Notes: generated by a model from the letters alone, not told the origin. DNA of 64,000 bases from Aradus depressus (GCA_963662175.1 OY759219.1:23974908-24038907); one strand, 5' to 3'. Shown: positions 11,673-22,830, counted from the first letter of the stretch. A program made the numbers and translations.

Positions 11673-12346
11673 ATAATTTAATGAATACTTCAAAAACTGA
11701 CTTTTAATTGTCAATATAGTCAGTAACTGTCAATAATATTGATCCTGTGAGGCAGCTTAACAATAAATTAACCTGAAATATGTTTAACATATGAACGGCA
11801 AGGCTATCCTCTTAAGAGCTCAGGGTTCTAGTTTTTCTACTAATAACTTATACATTTTTATGAATTTAATGTTTTGTTTTTTTATTTTTAGTCTGGTTAG
11901 AGATGCATTTGATATATTCAATTTCGAAACCCTTGGCGGCTATTTTAAAATAATCCTCACAGAACCAGTATGTTCACATGAAATAGACTGATATATCACT
12001 CAAAGTATGTTATTTGTGCCCGAAACCTTTCCCTAATCCTTCAAAAAAAGGGATTTTTTTCTGGTCTGAAGGGCTTAAAGGATCTTTTGAATTTTCTGTC
12101 GACATATTAAGAAAAATTATATCATATATCCCTCTTCCGCGTTTTTGGAATGCGGTCCATTTGTCACGGCTCAACTTCAATACTCTTTCATATAATTGCG
12201 AAACTGGCCAAGAAAATTCAAATTTGGCTTCTCTAGGCTCTTCATGGGAGAGGAGGCAAGATATTTTTATTTTTATAAATTGTACTTATTTTATTTTAAA
12301 AAATAATGCTATTTCCAAAATATATTCCTATTGTAATAAGTGAAAC
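11673..12346. other. No recognised gene
   Basis: Two short ORFs (66 and 109 codons) have no motif I recognise and no splice or initiation support. Left unassigned. Confidence 0.35.
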
Positions 12347-12359
12347 CTGTTCATAGAGT

Positions 12360-13273
12360 AAATGGTCGGGTGTACCGTTTTGGTCATTTATCGAGAGGTG
12401 TCCGTTATGTCATTTTCTAAATTTTTCGAGCCTACCATTTGACGCTTTAAAATTTAAGATCTCCAAAATTTCTGCGACTTCGGATGCCTTTTCCTGTATC
12501 ACAGAGCCAGAAACGGAGATTATTGGCTTTTACTCGGTAAAACCATTCGAAAGAATGGCGATCAATTTCAAAACCCTTACCGTGTTTTTTTGTGAAAGTC
12601 CATGTTCCTGCCATTTTAGTAAAAGTTCATTTTTTAATTTTAAAATGATCGTTTTGGTCATTTATCGAGAGGTGTCCGTTATGTCATTTTCTAAATTTTT
12701 CGAGCCTACCATTTGACGCTTTAAAATTTAAGATCTCCAAAATTTCTGCGACTTCGGATGCCTTTTCCTGTATCACAGAGCCAGAAACGGAGATTATTGG
12801 CTTTTACTCGGTAAAACCATTCGAAAGAATGGCGATCAATTTCAAAACCCTTACCGTGTTTTTTTGTGAAAGTCCATGTTCCTGCCATTTTAGTAAAAGT
12901 TCATTTTTTAATTTTAAAATGATCGCGATCTGCGTCTTTCCCACCTGATACTTTGCCGCTAAGTCCCTGACGCTAGGCTTTTCTCGATTATAAACTTTAA
13001 TTACTTCTATTTTATTTTTGAGCGCTAGCTGGGTATTGTTTTGAGACATGGTCGGAAGCAAACTGAATAAAATCTTGCGAAATGCGAACGAAAACTTCTT
13101 GTTTCAAGAAATTTTCATAATCATTGGGAATTTAGAAAACGTATTTGTTTTTTTTTTTAAATAATTTCCCGGAACTCCTCCCAGCCGTGTCTCACTCTTT
13201 CCTTGGTTCCAAGAAACCAAGTGCTTACTGTCCGCTTTCGGTGTGGTCTGCTGCCGGGCCATATAAATCGTGT
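12360..13273 (-). pseudogene. pogo/Tigger-type transposase fragment with internal tandem duplication
   Basis: From the ATG at 13049 the minus strand encodes the pipsqueak-like helix-turn-helix: MSQNNTQLALKNKIEVIKVY, then VRDLAAKYQVGKTQI and LLLKWQEHG. After a frameshift it gives GFEIDRHSFEWF, and after another ISVSGSVIQEKASEVAEIL and NFKASNGRLEKFRK, the second (CENP-B-like) helix-turn-helix. The DDE catalytic domain is missing. The second part is duplicated in tandem (12376-12649 and 12650-12923, period 274 bp, apparently identical). The whole is bounded by a perfect 13-bp direct repeat (12347-12359 and 13274-13286), unusual for a family that duplicates only TA. Confidence 0.72.
12376..12923. 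repeat. 274-bp tandem duplication
   Basis: Two copies meeting at 12649/12650 with no difference noticed by eye; the duplicated unit covers the second DNA-binding subdomain of the pogo-like transposase. Confidence 0.9.
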
Positions 13274-13422
13274 CTGTTCATAGAGTTATTCGCTATCTAG
13301 AGATGTACGTTAGAAGAGTTTTCACAGTATTTCTTAATACAAATATTTTTTTTTAATAATATTGAAAAAACAATTTTGCGAATTATGAAAATATGATACT
13401 TTGCGTCTCGGCGCACAAATAC

Positions 13423-13775
13423 GGCCTTGTACAAAACGCTAATACGCCCTGTATTCACCTATGGCTCGGAAACATTGCGAAGGAGGAGAATGGAGGCGCA
13501 GAAGCAATCAGGAGGTGTACGAGCTGTACAACGAACCAGAATTGCTACTATGGTAAAACTGGGCAGACTTAGATGGGACGGCTATGTCGCCAGAATGCAT
13601 GAGGATATGATCCCGAAGAAACTTCTATCTGAGCCCTTATATGGACGTCGAAGAGTGGGAAGACCGAGGCTGCGGTGGTCTGACTGCGTGGCAAAAGACG
13701 CCAGGAGCATCGGGATCCGTAACTAGATGACAGCAGCACAAAACTTGGCGATTGAAGTAGTTGTAGAGCTACACT
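13423..13775 (+). pseudogene. RTE-type endonuclease-reverse transcriptase C-terminus
   Basis: MYKTLIRPVFTYGSETL is followed, after an internal deletion, by MVKLGRLRWDGYVARMHED, then IPKKLL and GRRRVGRPRLRWSDCVAKD. This is the conserved tail of insect RTE-like polyproteins. The catalytic region and the 'FERKVLRRIFGP' block, kept at 40465-40815, are absent here. Confidence 0.8.
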
Positions 13776-14399
13776 AAAGATACATTGGGATTCCTCTGTA
13801 GTCTGCGCTATTCCGCTGATAGTCATCAAGCGCTTCCTTGTCAAATGGTATTAACACGAACGCCGTAATGAGCGGATTTCCTATTGAGGTCTCCCATCTT
13901 GTAATGCCCGCTCTGATCTATTTTCGAAAGTGTCTACATATATTTTTTGTTCCTGAGTTGTTCACGTTGGTTAGACCTCTTGTGGTTTCGTCGTGGTTTT
14001 GGTCCCGTTACTCTTGCTCCTAGGCCGTCATTTGCTGTCCTTCCTAATGAGTGTTTTAACAATCACAAAATGCATTCATTCGCTCCAACATAACCTTTTT
14101 TTGTTTCTTCAACAGCGATAACTATCACCTGACTGGCCCATGCAAGATGCATATCAAACAGAGATTTTTTATGACTCTCAGATAGTCTTGACTATAAAGG
14201 ATGGACGATGGAGTCCTTCCATTATTGTTAGGTGTCTTTCTTTTTTACTTCTACAGTTATAAGAAGAATAGAGCAAACTTTGTAATCTATTCGATATTAA
14301 GTTTTCAACAGAATTTCATTTTTCAAAACCCGGTCATTCAACGGAACTTCCCGCCCAAAACCATTCGACCTGGGCTAAAAATCAATTCTTGACTTCCTT
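13776..14399. other. No gene recognised
   Basis: Mixed sequence; the later part grades into REP-B. No supported gene. Confidence 0.35.
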
Positions 14400-15085
14400 A
14401 GGCGCTTCTGAATCCTCAAACTAAATTTTATGTCGATACATTTGACGGGGTTAGAATCAAAATGGTCCAAGTGATATTTGAAAATTTTTCGTTAAGTGCA
14501 TAATCGGTTACAAAAATGATAGTTCTGTTCAGGAAAAAAGTTGTACAAGTGAAATCCTAGTCAGTGCTGAGATCTAGTGGCAAATCACTTATTCCAGTTT
14601 GGTGACATGAACAAGTAACTTTAAAAAATCAATCGTGACCTTGAAATTAAGATTTTTATTCAATTTTACGGTTTGCTAACAGCTACTTTCACCATAAAAG
14701 CAGAAGACAAAATATTTCCGGTTTCGATAAATTAAAGATTTTTTAAATCAGTTAAGCACCCAATGCACAGTTTCATCAAAGTATTATAAATGTCACTTAG
14801 ACCACTTTGATTCTAACCCCATCATTTATTACATCGGCATTTATTAGGCTTTTTGAGTCGAGCCACCTTCTAATAAAATTAATTGGTGTCGTCATTACGA
14901 AGTTTTGTTTAGAAGAATTAAATTTCAAGTCGATGCATTCATTACATCGATAATTATTGGGGTTTCGTTTTAAAATCATTTTTCAAGTAATAAATTCCTG
15001 CCTGGAAACATGATAAAATGAATGTATCAACCCTTAAGGACGACACCTACCTATTAATTTTCCGCGAAATCAACTGAAGGGAAGG
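14400..15085. repeat. REP-B, several adjacent pieces
   Basis: REP-B is the commonest dispersed repeat here. Its phrases are 'cgatacattcattacatcgg', 'ttgagttgagcc', 'aggtgtcgtcctta', 'accgattacataacttcc' and 'tatagctggggaagta'. This block holds pieces in both orientations. No ORF was seen in any copy. Confidence 0.6.
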
Positions 15086-15099
15086 GAGGATCAGAGGAA

Positions 15100-15178
15100 C
15101 CAGGCATCGGCCGGGTTACAAACCCGCGATTTTGAGCTCAGTAAGCATGCACGCATACCACTGAGCTACCGGCGCCCT
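15100..15178 (-). mobile_element. SINE head fragment fused to REP-B
   Basis: Only the tRNA-like head is present (boxes intact). It joins REP-B sequence directly at about 15095. Confidence 0.55.
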
Positions 15179-15394
15179 CTGTTCCTTATTAATGTTATTC
15201 CTAATTAATCGCCACTGAGTCCTCACATTTGACTTAGGATCAATACGACCAAAAAATGAAAAATACATTTCTGTAAAAACTTTTTTAAGTAATGTTTAAA
15301 TATCGCGTATTAAGAAATAATATATATGAAAACTGATATAAATTAAGAAAAAAATAAAATATATTATAAGATAAAGAAAATAATAAAATATGTT

Positions 15395-15722
15395 ATGACT
15401 CATGCCCGGGCATTAACAGAGGTAATATCGCTTACTACCAGAGCGCTCTTTCGTCACATTCGTGGACATGAGCTCCACCCTACTATGGGAGTCCTAAATT
15501 TTGCCTACCCTAAATTTGTATTCTCCTAGGGTAGGGGTCTTTAACGTGTACCTGACATCGTAAAGGCTCAGGACCATCACTTAACGTCCCATCCGAAGAA
15601 CGGCGTGCTTAAAATTATTTTACCTCCCAGATAAAATAAACTAAGGGTCTCGGCCAGATTTCGAACCCACGATCTTGAGCTCAGAAGGCAAGCACGCATA
15701 CCACTGAGCTATCGGCGCCCTC
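15395..15722 (-). mobile_element. SINE, nearly full length, antisense
   Basis: Runs from the '3' tail 'atgactcatgcccgggc' to the tRNA-like head 'ggcgccctc'. An A-run and (AT)n follow. Confidence 0.85.
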
Positions 15723-15754
15723 AAAAAAAAAAAAATATATATATATATATGTGA

Positions 15755-15968
15755 AGTGGTTATTACAGAACTTTCTTATACCAACCACACCTATAGATCT
15801 CTTTCCCCCTCCTCCTTCTCAAATTCATTTCTTACTCGGATTCCATACTCATTACTTGCATATACCGAGTAATGTGTGAAATGATCTTGAGAAGGGGCGA
15901 GAGAGAGTGATCTATAAGCGTGCTTGGTATAAGAATGTCCTGTAATGGGCAAATCACATATTTTTTCC
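15755..15968. repeat. Foldback family P, copy
   Basis: About 210 bp, mostly palindromic. The arms carry 'ctttcttataccaacca' and its complement near 'ggtataagaatgtcctgtaa'. Relatives lie at 31088-31232, 39525-39645, 52975-53095 with 53515-53655, and 55250-55455. Confidence 0.65.
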
Positions 15969-16433
15969 TGATAACCATTAACAAACAGAGTGACATTACC
16001 AACAGAGCGCTATGTAGACTTCCCAAAGAAGGCCCCCCTCTCCAATTTATGAGGTGAGGACAGTTTGTTGTCTCTGATCGAGTGGATGACATCTTGAGCA
16101 CAGGGCTTAGCTTGCAAGAATGCTTCTGGAATGTCAAGAATTGGGAATGAACGACTCGTTGGGAATTTTCATTTTTTTTTTATCAAGTATTCTGTTTAGA
16201 ATGTAACGGAACAGTTTTGCTCCGATTTTTATTCAATTATTTTGGAATCGGTCAAAATTTCATGTTTTTCGACATTTTGATTCCAAAAATATAAGAAACA
16301 TTTTCTGTCCGTCTGTGAACACAATAACTATATACATAACAATAACGTATATGTTACCAGTCTCATGTCGATGTAGCGACACGCAGGATTTTCATTCACT
16401 TTATGTGTATATGTCAAGTATTGATTTTTAGAG

Positions 16434-16754
16434 GGCGCTGGTAGCTCAGTGGTATGCTTGCTTCTGAGCTCAAGATCGTGGGTTCAAAACCGACCGAGGT
16501 CCTTAGTTTATTTTATCTGGGAGGTAAAATAACTTAAGCACGCCATCCTTCGGATGGGACGTTAAGCCCATACGATGTCAGGTACTCGTTAAAGACCACT
16601 ATCCTAGGTGAATAAAAATTTAGGGTAGGTAAAATTTAGGACTCCCACAGTAGAGTCGGGTCCACCAGAGTGACGAAAGAGCGCTCTGGTAGTAGGCGAT
16701 ATGACCTCGTTGTTAAAGCCCGGGTATAAGTCATAAAACCTAACCTAACCTAAC
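16434..16754 (+). mobile_element. SINE, full length, with 13-bp target duplication
   Basis: Best reference for the family. The head has a polymerase III A box (TAGCTCAGTGG) and a B box (GGTTCAAAACC here; GGTTCGAAACC in others), as in a tRNA-derived SINE. The body follows (block 'ccttcggatgggacgttaag'), then the tail region and an end of (CCTAA) units. It is flanked by TATTGATTTTTAG (16421-16433 and 16755-16767). It encodes no protein; insertion needs a partner LINE. Confidence 0.93.
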
Positions 16755-16842
16755 TATTGATTTTTAGTCAAAATGGTCCACTGGTTTTAGAGGGAGAGCG
16801 AAAACTAATTTGAATAATAATTTGTGCTGGGGAAGTTCACAG

Positions 16843-16945
16843 CCGGTCCAGTAGAGATATCGTCACAAAGGAAGATCAAGTCACGGGAGTATTCTTAGGT
16901 TCGCTAAAGAATCTGGGTCCTTCTTGGTATCTTTAGATGGAGATA
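16843..16945 (+). pseudogene. LINE C-terminal scrap
   Basis: About 100 bp resembling the end of the RNase H-type LINE at 23387-23907 (the ILRFIKETG block reads here as a diverged 'cttaggttcgctaaagaatctggg'). Confidence 0.4.
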
Positions 16946-17009
16946 CGAGTAAGACCAGATAACGAGGAAGCCCTGCGCTGCTGAAGAAGGGATGTTTACT
17001 TACATAGAC

Positions 17010-17098
17010 CCTTCTGAATTCTCATACTAAATTTTGGGTCTTTAAACATGGGTACTTATTACAGTTTTTGAGTTGAGCCCCCTCCCTGAACTAGTGGT
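17010..17098 (+). repeat. REP-B, left piece of a split copy
   Basis: Continues at 17825-17934 and 18198-18275; interrupted by an ATCGAT-rich element and a MITE. Confidence 0.5.
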
Positions 17099-17822
17099 GT
17101 CAAACTATCAACAGTCGGCCTAACCGATAGCATCGATAGTTCTTAACTATCGATTAATAGTGCTGAACGAAATTCTGAAACATGAATTTCAAACAAGAAA
17201 AGCAATGGCCGGTGTCGGAAAAAGAGTTCGGTTTCCGTTCGGTTGGCTATTCTGTCAGTAACCAAGAAAAGAGGTTTCGTCCTAATCAGTATTATCAGTT
17301 CCTTTAACCTAATAGTTAATAAATTTTTATTAAATAGTTAATATGTTTTTATTTTAAAAAAAATGTTTTTATTGAGAAGAACAAGTTTTTTTTAAATGTT
17401 ACCAGTTCATACGTAAAATACGTACGTAAACCAAAAATCTAGTCTAGAAACAAAGGTTATGTTAAAAATATCTATATTTTAATAAAATTAGCATCATATG
17501 TGCTTTTTTATTTTGCGGCTCTAAGATCATCTACTTGTGGTAAGATGGAAAATGAATCAATTAGGTGCCTACCTTATTCACAAAGAATTTACTGTTACTC
17601 CTTATAAGTCTGGTGCATGTCATGTTTTTGTCATCAAAAAATAGTCATAAAATATAGATGAGAAATTGGAAAGTGTTCAAGGCCGCTAATTTTGAATAAC
17701 AATATCAAATTCGATAGTACAATCGATATTAAATACAACTATTGATAATTTTCGATGGTCTAATTCAACATATTAATCGATAGTACTATCGATAGTTTTC
17801 GGATTATTTTGAAAATTAGCAG
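17095..17822. mobile_element. Element with ATCGATAG-rich ends, probably hAT-like
   Basis: Both ends are dense in 'tatcgatag' motifs (17118-17160 and 17705-17805); the left end reads 'agtggtgtcaaactatc'. It splits a REP-B copy. The interior is AT-rich without a usable ORF. The assignment to hAT is from the look of the ends only. Confidence 0.4.
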
Positions 17823-17934
17823 TTATTATCCTAATAAGAATATGAATTAAAATTTGAATTTCATGTCGATATTGAGGCTTTTGCGTTGAGTGCTCGCTGA
17901 AAATCAATGAGTGTCGTTCTAACGGGGTTTTGGA

Positions 17935-18197
17935 GGCGTTCAAGTATTACGTAACGCAATTTTTGAAGATTTTTACCCTCCCTCCCCCCCATGTAACGCG
18001 CCGTAACGTTTCTCTATACCCCCCCCCCCCCCTCCTCCCCCATACAGTCGAGGGATTCCCCGTAAAACATAAACGAAAAGGGTGCCAACTTGGGAGATTT
18101 TAATTCCCTAGTTTCCCCCGTCCCGTCCCTGTAACGCATCGTAACGTTTTACAAGACCCCCCCTCCCCCAAATTGCGTTACGTAATATTTGAACCCC
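17935..18197. mobile_element. MITE with GTTACGTAAT-type ends
   Basis: Terminal inverted repeats of about 25 bp (GGCGTTCAAGTATTACG... and its complement), C- and G-rich subterminal runs and 'cgtaacg' blocks. It sits inside REP-B; the flanks gttttgga and gtttatga look like an 8-bp target duplication with two mismatches. Confidence 0.72.
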
Positions 18198-18275
18198 GTT
18201 TATGAATGTACATATGAAATTGAATTTCACACCAATTACATAACTTCTCCTATTCTTCGGATAGCTGGGGTTGTA

Positions 18276-19090
18276 ATAAGTTGAATAGTTGACACATGAC
18301 AAAAACTATATTAGTTTATATTAGCGGATTAATTTCTTGAAGATAATAATAATTTTTCAGATCCCTCACAGGGCCTGCATGGTCTAGAGAGTTGAACGCA
18401 GGTTCATTTTCCCTCATCAGAATTCCCTTTTTTTCCTGACACTACTGATTATAATCTTGAAAAATGATCTTGAATTTTATCAGATCCGCTTTTTCCCTGA
18501 TCTATAATATACCCTTAAATAGTATTCCAAATATGTAAAATTGTAAATTCCAGAATGTGGAATCCGGAATTTGAGAATCCTCTTTCCTTGATCTTCGAGA
18601 TTTCGGCTAAAACAGAAGACACTGTTCTGATTTCTTCATCTCAAACGGAACCTGGACAAACTTGTTTTCCGATAAGGAAATTATTTTTGTTTGAAATGTT
18701 GGATTTCTGTTTATGGGGTCAGTCAGTTCATTAATTGGTTGCATCCCGTTAATTTAATGAACATCACGTTGCATTTTTGTTATTATAGGAGAGAGAAACG
18801 AGCATGGTTTTTTTTTTATTTGAAAAAAAAGTCCTGCATGGTGCGTTCATTATTTTGTCTGCTCTCAAGCTTATGAATAATTTTATATTGAGAATTAATT
18901 ATCATAATTAATTGGAAACATTTTTTTGGGGGAGGTATGTCTACACCTTTTTCTTGTAAAAATTGATTTTGACATTTTTTGACTTAATGAGTCAAAGACC
19001 GTAAGTACCGTTTTGGATAGGCCGCACCGCCTCGCTCCTGACCTTTCGGATATAGCTGCTTCACTTCACATTTTAACTTTCTCTGCTTTA
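18276..19090. other. No gene recognised
   Basis: AT-rich sequence with faint repeat phrases. No supported coding region. Confidence 0.35.
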
Positions 19091-19215
19091 CGTATAGAGA
19101 CAGTTATGTAATCGGTAAAAAATTCGATATTGAATTTTCACCAGAATTTCAAATTTTTCGAGCCTCTGATTGCAAATTGGAAAATTTCATGGATTGGGAA
19201 TTGAATTATGTTTTT
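19090..19215 (-). repeat. REP-B end piece
   Basis: Carries the 'gttatgtaatcggt' terminal block only. Confidence 0.5.
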
Positions 19216-19232
19216 TTGAGCGTTTAATCAGA

Positions 19233-19326
19233 GTGCCTGATGAGGGCAACCTCGCAAGTCGGCTTGCATAAAATAAAATAATAAATTCCCGAGAGGTCAG
19301 ACAACCTGGGAAATAATCACTTCTTT
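19233..19326 (+). mobile_element. Ribozyme family 4 fragment
   Basis: Shows GTGC, CTGATGA, a shortened stem II, GCAAG, TCGGCT, T, GCAT: stem I pairs GTGC with GCAT, but the GAA core is damaged. The downstream phrase 'gaaataatcac' matches the family 4 element at 31697-32475. Confidence 0.45.
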
Positions 19327-19561
19327 ACTTAAGCAAGTCGTCCTTCGGATGGGACGTTAAGCAATGGTCCCGAGCCTGTATGATATCAGGTACTCGTTAA
19401 AGACCCCTGCTCTAGATGAATAAAAATTTAGGGCAAGCATTTAGGACTCCCACAGTAGAGTCGGGCTCATGTTAAACAAATTGACGAAAGAGCGCTCTGG
19501 TAGTAGGCGATATGACCGCAGTTAAAGCCCGGGCATGAGTCATAAAACCTAACCTAACCTA
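19327..19561 (+). mobile_element. SINE, head missing
   Basis: Body and tail ending in (CCTAA)n, with no tRNA-like head. Confidence 0.75.
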
Positions 19562-19868
19562 CCGACTCAACGTTTTTAATGAGGATTCCTTAACCCCCTA
19601 AGTTGGTGAGTATCCTACTTTTTTTGTGCGTGTGTATCGTATATGAACAAACTATAAAAAACCATAATATCCATTTGATATTAAAATTTGAAATATTGAG
19701 GTAACAACCAAATTCGTATAGCATATTTGAGTCAGGTTCTTCCTGATTACATTTGGGGACGACCGTGGCATTTAACTGAAATTACATAAGAAAATAACAG
19801 TTGATCTTTTCGTTTTTTTCATCTCTTTACATACCATCTGATTGTATTCATGAAATCGACATATTACA

Positions 19869-19977
19869 GTTAGTTATTATGACTCATGCCCGGGCTTTAA
19901 CTACAAGGTCATATCGCCTATTACCAGAGCGCTCTTTCGTCACTGGTTGATATGAGCCCGACTCTACTGTGGGAGTG
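19869..19977 (-). mobile_element. 5'-truncated SINE with target duplication
   Basis: Only the 3' 109 bp of the SINE, yet flanked by perfect GACATATTACA (19858-19868 and 19978-19988). So it was truncated on insertion, as LINE machinery does. Confidence 0.85.
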
Positions 19978-20344
19978 GACATATTACATTATTTTATATC
20001 CATACATTCCACTTCTATATCTGTTTTTCGAATTCAAAATTTGAATTAAAAATACTTTGATAACGCGGAGAAGCGGACGTATAACTTTTACATATTTTTT
20101 ACTAATTTAAGATATCAAGATTTGATTTTGTGTTGATTATGTAGAATAATTATGTAAATTAATTATGAAATATATTTCGGGTGACAAACCATGGATTTGG
20201 AAGAGAGTGGTATTCTGTAGATGGCCCGTTGCTAATAAGTCTGGCAGCTCTAGCATCATCAGCTCAATTTCATCTTATTTCTAAAATCATGTATCTTAAA
20301 TTCTTACTTCTAAAAAAACTAATAATAAAAATATGTGATGTGGC

Positions 20345-20512
20345 CAGGGGCTTAGCCAGGATTTTGAGCTGGGGGGGGGGGGGCAAAGTTAGGCTACAGG
20401 GGTGGGGGTATAGACTCCCGGGGGCACAGTTTCCGTGGTTAGCGCTGCAGACTTTTTATTATTAATTTGGGAGTCTCGGACGCCTAAAATAAACTTAAGG
20501 AGACTCTGTGAG
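20345..20512 (+). mobile_element. hAT MITE, left half
   Basis: Starts 'caggggcttagccagg' and matches the left part of 58642-59258. The right half is missing and the sequence passes directly into a SINE body. Confidence 0.65.
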
Positions 20513-20755
20513 GTAAAATAAACTTAAACATGCCGCCCTTTGGATGGGGCGTTAAGCGATGGTCCCGAGCCTGTAGGATGTCAGATACTCGTTAAAGACC
20601 CCTGCCCTAGGTGAATAAAAATTTAGGGTAGGCAAAATTTAGGACTCCCACAGTAGAGTCGGGCTCATGTCCACTAGAGAGACGAAAGAGCGCTCTGGTA
20701 GTAGGCGATATGACCTCGTTAAAGCCCGGGCATGAGTGATAATAACTAACTAACT
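20513..20755 (+). mobile_element. SINE body and tail fused to a hAT MITE
   Basis: Joined to the MITE at a shared 'gaggtaa'. The tail is the CTAA type (ataactaactaact). Confidence 0.75.
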
Positions 20756-20759
20756 TACT

Positions 20760-21420
20760 CTGAATTTAGTCTTGTAAATGTAAATTAATTTTGTTACTGT
20801 GAATAATATGTTTTCTACTGAACTTTAATTACTGTGCACAATCTTAATTTTCATCAATATTCATAGGAGGATATCTGTCGATGAAGTCAAGCTAAATTCA
20901 CAGTACGAATTCTTAGTGTGAGGCTTTTGATTTCAGGAAATGAAGGTAACTAAGAAGTGACTGGAAAGGAGAACTCGCTAGGCCCTTGCACCCTCTCTGC
21001 CAGTATGCACTTTCAGAATGCGTTTAAAGTTCCCGTTCTCTTTAGAGGTGAGGTCAAATACGGCCGCAAGAGACCGCTCCACTCATTAACCTCTAAACAC
21101 CAATTAACCTTTCTAGTTCCACTAGCGTAGCCAGGATGACACTATTAGCTAACTATTGGTCTTTCATTTCATCTATTTTCCACTCCTCTCAAGATCAATT
21201 AAATACTTTCCAATTTTAACTTTCTTATAACAATTTTTGCGAGGGAGGCAATTAATTGTTGCAATGACCTAATAAAAAATGTTTGCAAATAAAAGTTGTA
21301 GAGAAAACTGAACATTTTTTTTTTAACATAAATGTTAGAAAATTAAAATTTACTGTTATTTTTTGCTGTTAACTTGAAAATTAATAATGATATAATTTAA
21401 TTTATTGCTTGTAAGATATA
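20760..21420. other. No gene recognised
   Basis: 20860-21120 is less AT-rich but shows no coding motif. A short hAT-MITE-end phrase (gcgtagccagg) occurs at about 21126. Confidence 0.35.
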
Positions 21421-21426
21421 TATGAA

Positions 21427-21675
21427 GAGCACGGGCAAAGAACCAGGTTTGTCACCAGATGTTGAAATTTAAAAAACTGAAATTTAATGTTTGAAAGTCC
21501 GTATCTATCAATTCCCCGCGCGTCATATTTTCAGCTTCCGTTTTCGTAGTGACAAACCGTCTTTTTGAAGCCCGTAACGATGGTGAATCGTGAAATATGT
21601 TTAATATACTACACTGTAGTGGCGATATCTCACATTCGAGAAAAAAGTGACAAACCTGGTTCTTTCCCCGTGCTC
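21427..21675. mobile_element. MITE with GAGCACGGG ends
   Basis: Terminal inverted repeats of about 30 bp: GAGCACGGGcAAAGAACCAGG at the left and its complement at the right, extending into 'tttgtcac'. No ORF. No clear target duplication. Confidence 0.68.
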
Positions 21676-21742
21676 ACCATATATTTTTTCAGTTTTTATT
21701 TTTGTATTTATGGTTACTACAATTTTACTATTTTTCCTTATC

Positions 21743-21962
21743 AAAAGTCCGTGGGTTCGAAACCCGACCGAGGCCCGCCGCCTTAAGCACGCCATCCTTT
21801 GGATGGAACGTTAAGCGATGGTCCCGAGCCTCTACAATGTCAGGTACTCGTTAAAGACCCCTCCCCTAGGTGAATAAAAAAATTAAGGTAGGCAACATTT
21901 AGGACTCCCATGGTAGAGTCGGGCTCATGTCCACCAGAGGGACGAAAGAGCGCTCTTGGTGG
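21743..21962 (+). mobile_element. SINE, truncated at both ends
   Basis: Begins inside the tRNA-like head (B box present) and stops inside 'gagcgctct'. Confidence 0.7.
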
Positions 21963-21984
21963 GCTTCACGCAATAATTCTAATA

Positions 21985-22245
21985 ACTGCCGTTGTAATAA
22001 ATGCATCAACATGAAATTTCATATGTGAATTTAAACCCTTATAAGGGATAACGCCTATCAATTATCAGCGGAATAAGCTGAAGGAGAGGGGCTCAACTCA
22101 AAAATTTTAATAACTCCCGATTCGAGATTCAGAAGCCAACTATTGGTTTTTTGCCTAAATGGTCGATTGGTTTTGGGGCATAGCGAAAATTTAATTGATA
22201 CATTTTTTAGTGTAGTTATTTTTATATAGATGTGAGAATTACCCA
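21985..22245. repeat. REP-B copy
   Basis: Contains 'caatttctatca'-type and 'ccaattcagccgaa'-type decayed REP-B blocks and the 'ggtcgattggttttgg' phrase. Confidence 0.5.
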
Positions 22246-22422
22246 TTCAATTCTCAACTGTTTTTGACGCTTCCAACTTTATTCATCTGAAGAATTGAGT
22301 CTTGGGCGGTTGTAGACTCTTAACAGCATTCCTAAATTTATTGCCAATTTAACGTGGATTATTTATTTATTGATTTGTAATTACATAAAATAAATTGTAC
22401 AAGAAAGATGGATGTTTTATGA

Positions 22423-22830
22423 CTAGAGAAGTCTGAGGTTGTATTTCTGTTTTACGATAGCCGTCCCATAGAGAAGTCTGAGGTTGTATTTCTGTTTTAC
22501 GATAGCCGTCCCATAGAGAAGTCTGAGGTTGTATTTCTGTTTTACGATAGCCGTCCCATAGAGAAGTCTGAGGTTGTATTTCTGTTTTACGATAGCCGTC
22601 CCATAGAGAAGTCTGAGGTTGTATTTCTGTTTTACGATAGCCGTCCCATAGAGAAGTCTGAGGTTGTATTTCTGTTTTACGATAGCCGTCCCATAGAGAA
22701 GTCTGAGGTTGTATTTCTGTTTTACGATAGCCGTCCCATAGAGAAGTCTGAGGTTGTATTTCTGTTTTACGATAGCCGTCCCATAGAGAAGTCTGAGGTT
22801 GTATTTCTGTTTTACGATAGCCGTCCCAAT
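22423..22830. repeat. 45-bp minisatellite, nine copies
   Basis: Nine apparently identical 45-bp units (gagaagtctgaggttgtatt... to ...gccgtcccata). Because 45 is a multiple of three, the minus strand stays open and would read TAIVKQKYNLRLLYG nine times. It has no ATG (the frame opens only at TTG) and no codon-position variation, so I do not call it a gene. Confidence 0.92.
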
